Source of the DNA: Hydrogenophaga intermedia
GTDB lineage: Bacteria > Pseudomonadota > Gammaproteobacteria > Burkholderiales > Burkholderiaceae_C
Assembly: GCA_945869245.1 (NCBI GenBank)
Contig: CAMBOY010000140.1
Coordinates: forward strand, 1-7,973
Direction of reading: 5' to 3'
Length of the DNA stretch: 7,973 nucleotides
In this document: positions 5,794 through 7,973 of the stretch, one piece after another
Layout of the letters: every line of letters starts with the position of its first letter
How positions within the stretch are numbered: the first letter of the stretch is position 1
Position numbers and translations under genes: made by a program
The notes under the pieces: model-generated
The model's database searches: none
The model's input: the letters and a program-made list of their open reading frames with translations, nothing else
What the model was told of the DNA's origin: nothing

Positions 5794-6705
5794 ATGGATC
5801 TCAAGCAGCTTGAATACTTCGTGCGCGTGGCCGAACTCGGCAGCTTCACCCGCGCGGCCCAGGCTCTCGATGTGGCGCAGCCCGCGCTGTCGCGCCAAAT
5901 CCGCCTGCTGGAGGTGGAACTGCGCCAGACCCTGCTGACCCGCAACGGGCGCGGCGCTCTGCCCACCGAAGCCGGCAAATTGCTGCTAGAGCACGGGCGC
6001 GGCATCTTGCACCAGGTGGCGCGCGCCCGGGAGGAACTGGGCCGGGTGCGTGGTGCGCTGGCCGGCCGGGTGGCCATTGGCCTGCCGCCGAGCTTGGCGC
6101 GGGTGCTGACCGTGCCACTGACGCGTGCGTTTCGTGCCCAGCTGCCACAGGCCAGCTTGTCTATCACCGAGGGTTTGTCGGCCCATATGCTCGAATGGCT
6201 CACCACGGGCCGACTGGACATTGCGATGGTCTACAACGCGCCGCCCGCCAGTGATGTGGAGCTGGCGCCTCTGTACGAAGAAGAACTGCTGTTGGTGGAG
6301 TCGCGCCCAGCGGACCTGTCACCAGCCGAAGAGCCCCCAGCGGTGGTGAGCCTGCAGGCGGTGGCCGATTTGCCGCTGGTGATCCCGAGCCGGCCCAATG
6401 CGGTGCGCATGCAGGTGGAAGCCGAGCTGGCCAATCTGGGCATGCGCCCACAAGTGGCCTTGGAGATCGACGGTGTGCCAGCCATTCTGGACTTGGTGGC
6501 CGACGGCGCTGGAGCTGCGATTTTGTCGCGCAACGCGGTGGCGAATTCGCTCAAACCATCGGCTTACCGGATGCGCTCACTGCAGCCGGCGCTGTTCAGC
6601 CGCTTGAGCCTGGCCACCAGCGCGGTGCGGCCGGCCACCCTCACCCAGCAGACCACACTCGACCTGATCCGCAGCACCCTCACAGCCGCAGCAACACCAG
6701 CGTGA
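5794..6705 (+). CDS. LysR-type transcriptional regulator
   Basis: This 303-residue DNA-binding regulator has the usual LysR layout. Residues 1-60 form the winged helix-turn-helix (MDLKQLEYFVRVAELGSFTRAA, then VAQPALSRQIRLLE as the recognition region near 27-40). A linker helix follows to about 90, then an effector domain beginning GRVAIGLPPSLARVL. The sequence DGVPAILDLVADGAGAAILSR near 226-246 is typical of the effector pocket. The start is ATG 5794, which gives the standard N-terminus; an in-frame TTG at 5770 would only add eight residues. No clear ribosome binding site is visible. It is divergent from the ModA-like, Bug and dehydrogenase operon and so probably controls it, with a pathway acid as likely inducer. 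The effector cannot be read from sequence. Its last 26 bases overlap the convergent permease gene. Confidence 0.93.
   Translation: MDLKQLEYFVRVAELGSFTRAAQALDVAQPALSRQIRLLEVELRQTLLTRNGRGALPTEAGKLLLEHGRGILHQVARAREELGRVRGALAGRVAIGLPPSLARVLTVPLTRAFRAQLPQASLSITEGLSAHMLEWLTTGRLDIAMVYNAPPASDVELAPLYEEELLLVESRPADLSPAEEPPAVVSLQAVADLPLVIPSRPNAVRMQVEAELANLGMRPQVALEIDGVPAILDLVADGAGAAILSRNAVANSLKPSAYRMRSLQPALFSRLSLATSAVRPATLTQQTTLDLIRSTLTAAATPA
6680..6705. other. Convergent 3' overlap of the LysR and dctM coding regions
   Basis: The LysR stop (TGA at 6703-6705) lies beyond the dctM stop (minus-strand TGA at 6682-6680), so the last 26 bases are coding on both strands. No intrinsic terminator is visible between the two, so transcripts may run into each other. 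Confidence 0.85.
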
Positions 6706-7973
6706 TGCCGGGGAAGGCCGCCAGGATCACGGTGCGCACCAGATCGCTGGCCACAAAAGGCAGGATGGCGCGATAGGTGTGGGTGATCGGTGTCTCTTTG
6801 GACAGCGAATTGATGACAAACAGGTTCATGCCCACCGGCGGCGTGATCAGACCCACCTCCACCACAATCAGCACCAGAATGCCGAACCAGATCGCCAGCT
6901 CTTCGGGCGACAGGCCAAAGTCCAGGCCCGACACGATGGGGAAAAACACCGGAATCGTCAGCAGGATCATGGACAGCGAATCCATGAAACAGCCCAGAAT
7001 CACGTAGAGCACCAGAATGGCGGCCAGCACCAGCCAGGGACTCACGCCCCAGCCCGCCACGGCGGTCGCAGCCTCCTGCGGCAATTGCGACAGCGCCAGG
7101 AAGGTGTTGTAGACCCCAGCGCCCAACACAATCATGAAGATCATGGCGGTGGCCACTGCGGTGCCCAAGATAGCGCCTTTGAAGGTTTTGGCATTGAGTC
7201 CACCGCTGAGCCAGGCGGCCACGCCGGTGCCAAACGCCCCGACCGCAGCGCCCTCGGTCGGCGTGAAAATGCCGCCGTAGATGCCGCCCACCACCACCAG
7301 AAAAATCGCCAGCACCGGCCACACGCGCCAAGTGGCAGCCAGCCGATCCTTCATCGGCAGGGGCGCCATGGTGCCAACCTCCTCGGGCTTGAGTCGGGCG
7401 TAAATCGCAATCACCAACATATAGCCAACAGCCGCCAAGATGCCGGGAATAAAGGCCGCCAAAAACAACTTGGCGATGTTCTGCTCGGTCAGGATGGCGT
7501 AGATCACCAGCACCACCGACGGCGGAATCAAAATGCCCAGGGTGCCGCCAGCGGCCAAACAGGCGGTGGAAATGCCGCCCGCATAACCGGCGCGCTTGAG
7601 TTCAGGCAGGGCCACCTGGCCCATGGTGGCGGCGGTCGCCAGCGACGATCCGCAAATCGCGCCAAAGCCGGCGCAAGCGCCCACGGCCGCCATGGCCACA
7701 CCACCCTTGCGGTGGCCAATCCACGCCTCGGCGGCCTTGAACAGCGCCTGCGACAGCCCACCCAAGGCGGCGAACTGACCCATCAGCAGAAACAGCGGAA
7801 TCACCGACAGCGAGTAGTTCGAAAAGGTGCTGTAGGTCACCTGCTTGAGCTGACTCAGGATGGGCGCCAGATTGCCGTACACCAGCCAGGCACCGCCCAA
7901 GCCGCACAGCAGCATCGACAAGCCGATGGGGATGCGCACAAAAATCAGCAGCAGCAGCACCGGGAAAGACCAC
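6680..7973 (-). CDS. dctM: TRAP transporter large permease, DctM type (5' end beyond the window)
   Basis: This is the large membrane subunit of a tripartite ATP-independent periplasmic transporter, which imports carboxylates with sodium in the inner membrane. About 430 residues are visible, near the full family length, and the frame stays open to the right edge (WSFP before VLLLLIFVRIPIGL), so only a few N-terminal residues should be missing. The GTG at 7960 is therefore probably not the true start. Family marks include GACAGFGAICGSSLATAATMG, then GGTLGILIPPSVVLVIYAI, TEGAAVGAFG, and near the end LITPPVGMNLFVINS. Hydrophobic segments run throughout, consistent with the roughly 12 spans of this subunit. 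The receptor (DctP) and small permease (DctQ) genes are not in the window and may lie beyond the right edge. The stop at 6680-6682 falls inside the LysR gene. Confidence 0.95.
   Translation of the reverse strand, partial: WSFPVLLLLIFVRIPIGLSMLLCGLGGAWLVYGNLAPILSQLKQVTYSTFSNYSLSVIPLFLLMGQFAALGGLSQALFKAAEAWIGHRKGGVAMAAVGACAGFGAICGSSLATAATMGQVALPELKRAGYAGGISTACLAAGGTLGILIPPSVVLVIYAILTEQNIAKLFLAAFIPGILAAVGYMLVIAIYARLKPEEVGTMAPLPMKDRLAATWRVWPVLAIFLVVVGGIYGGIFTPTEGAAVGAFGTGVAAWLSGGLNAKTFKGAILGTAVATAMIFMIVLGAGVYNTFLALSQLPQEAATAVAGWGVSPWLVLAAILVLYVILGCFMDSLSMILLTIPVFFPIVSGLDFGLSPEELAIWFGILVLIVVEVGLITPPVGMNLFVINSLSKETPITHTYRAILPFVASDLVRTVILAAFPGITLVLLRL

Overview
The window looks like a GC-rich (by eye about 60-65%) chromosomal segment from a betaproteobacterium, most likely Comamonadaceae or a related Burkholderiales lineage. 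The reasons are two Bug-type (TctC-like) periplasmic receptors without membrane partners, which is typical of that order, and a LigJ/LigK pair like the pmdE/pmdF genes of Comamonas. It reads as a catabolic and uptake island for aromatic-derived carboxylic acids. There are no RNA genes, insertion sequences or CRISPR arrays, and no gene-free stretch longer than about 220 bases.

Layout. (1) Bases 1-98 are a short flank with no supportable gene. (2) Bases 99-1830, minus strand, hold a two-gene unit, ligJ (4-oxalomesaconate hydratase) then ligK (4-carboxy-4-hydroxy-2-oxoadipate aldolase), one base apart. These are the last steps of protocatechuate 4,5-cleavage or gallate degradation and yield pyruvate plus oxaloacetate. 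(3) Bases 1831-2051 are a divergent control region. (4) Bases 2052-3041, plus strand, encode a Bug receptor. (5) Bases 3061-5704, minus strand, are a compact three-gene operon: a ModA-like substrate-binding-fold protein without a signal peptide, a second Bug receptor, and a DUF1932-type NAD(P)-dependent dehydrogenase. Both junctions are 4-bp ATGA overlaps. (6) Bases 5705-5793 are an AT-rich divergent control region. (7) Bases 5794-6705, plus strand, encode a LysR-type regulator. (8) Bases 6680-7973, minus strand, encode a TRAP transporter large permease (DctM) that runs off the right edge and overlaps the 3' end of the regulator gene.

How it may work together (inference). The Bug receptors and the TRAP permease suggest uptake of carboxylates. 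LigJ and LigK feed the carbon into central metabolism. The LysR protein probably controls the divergent three-gene operon. The two intergenic regions share a near-identical 10-base motif, GTTGGATAAC at 1925-1934 and GTTGAATAAC at 5740-5749. In the first region the motif sits inside a perfect dyad of LysR-box geometry, so one regulator could control both units. The least explained part is the three-gene operon, where a predicted cytoplasmic ModA-fold protein is translationally coupled to an exported Bug receptor and a cytoplasmic dehydrogenase.
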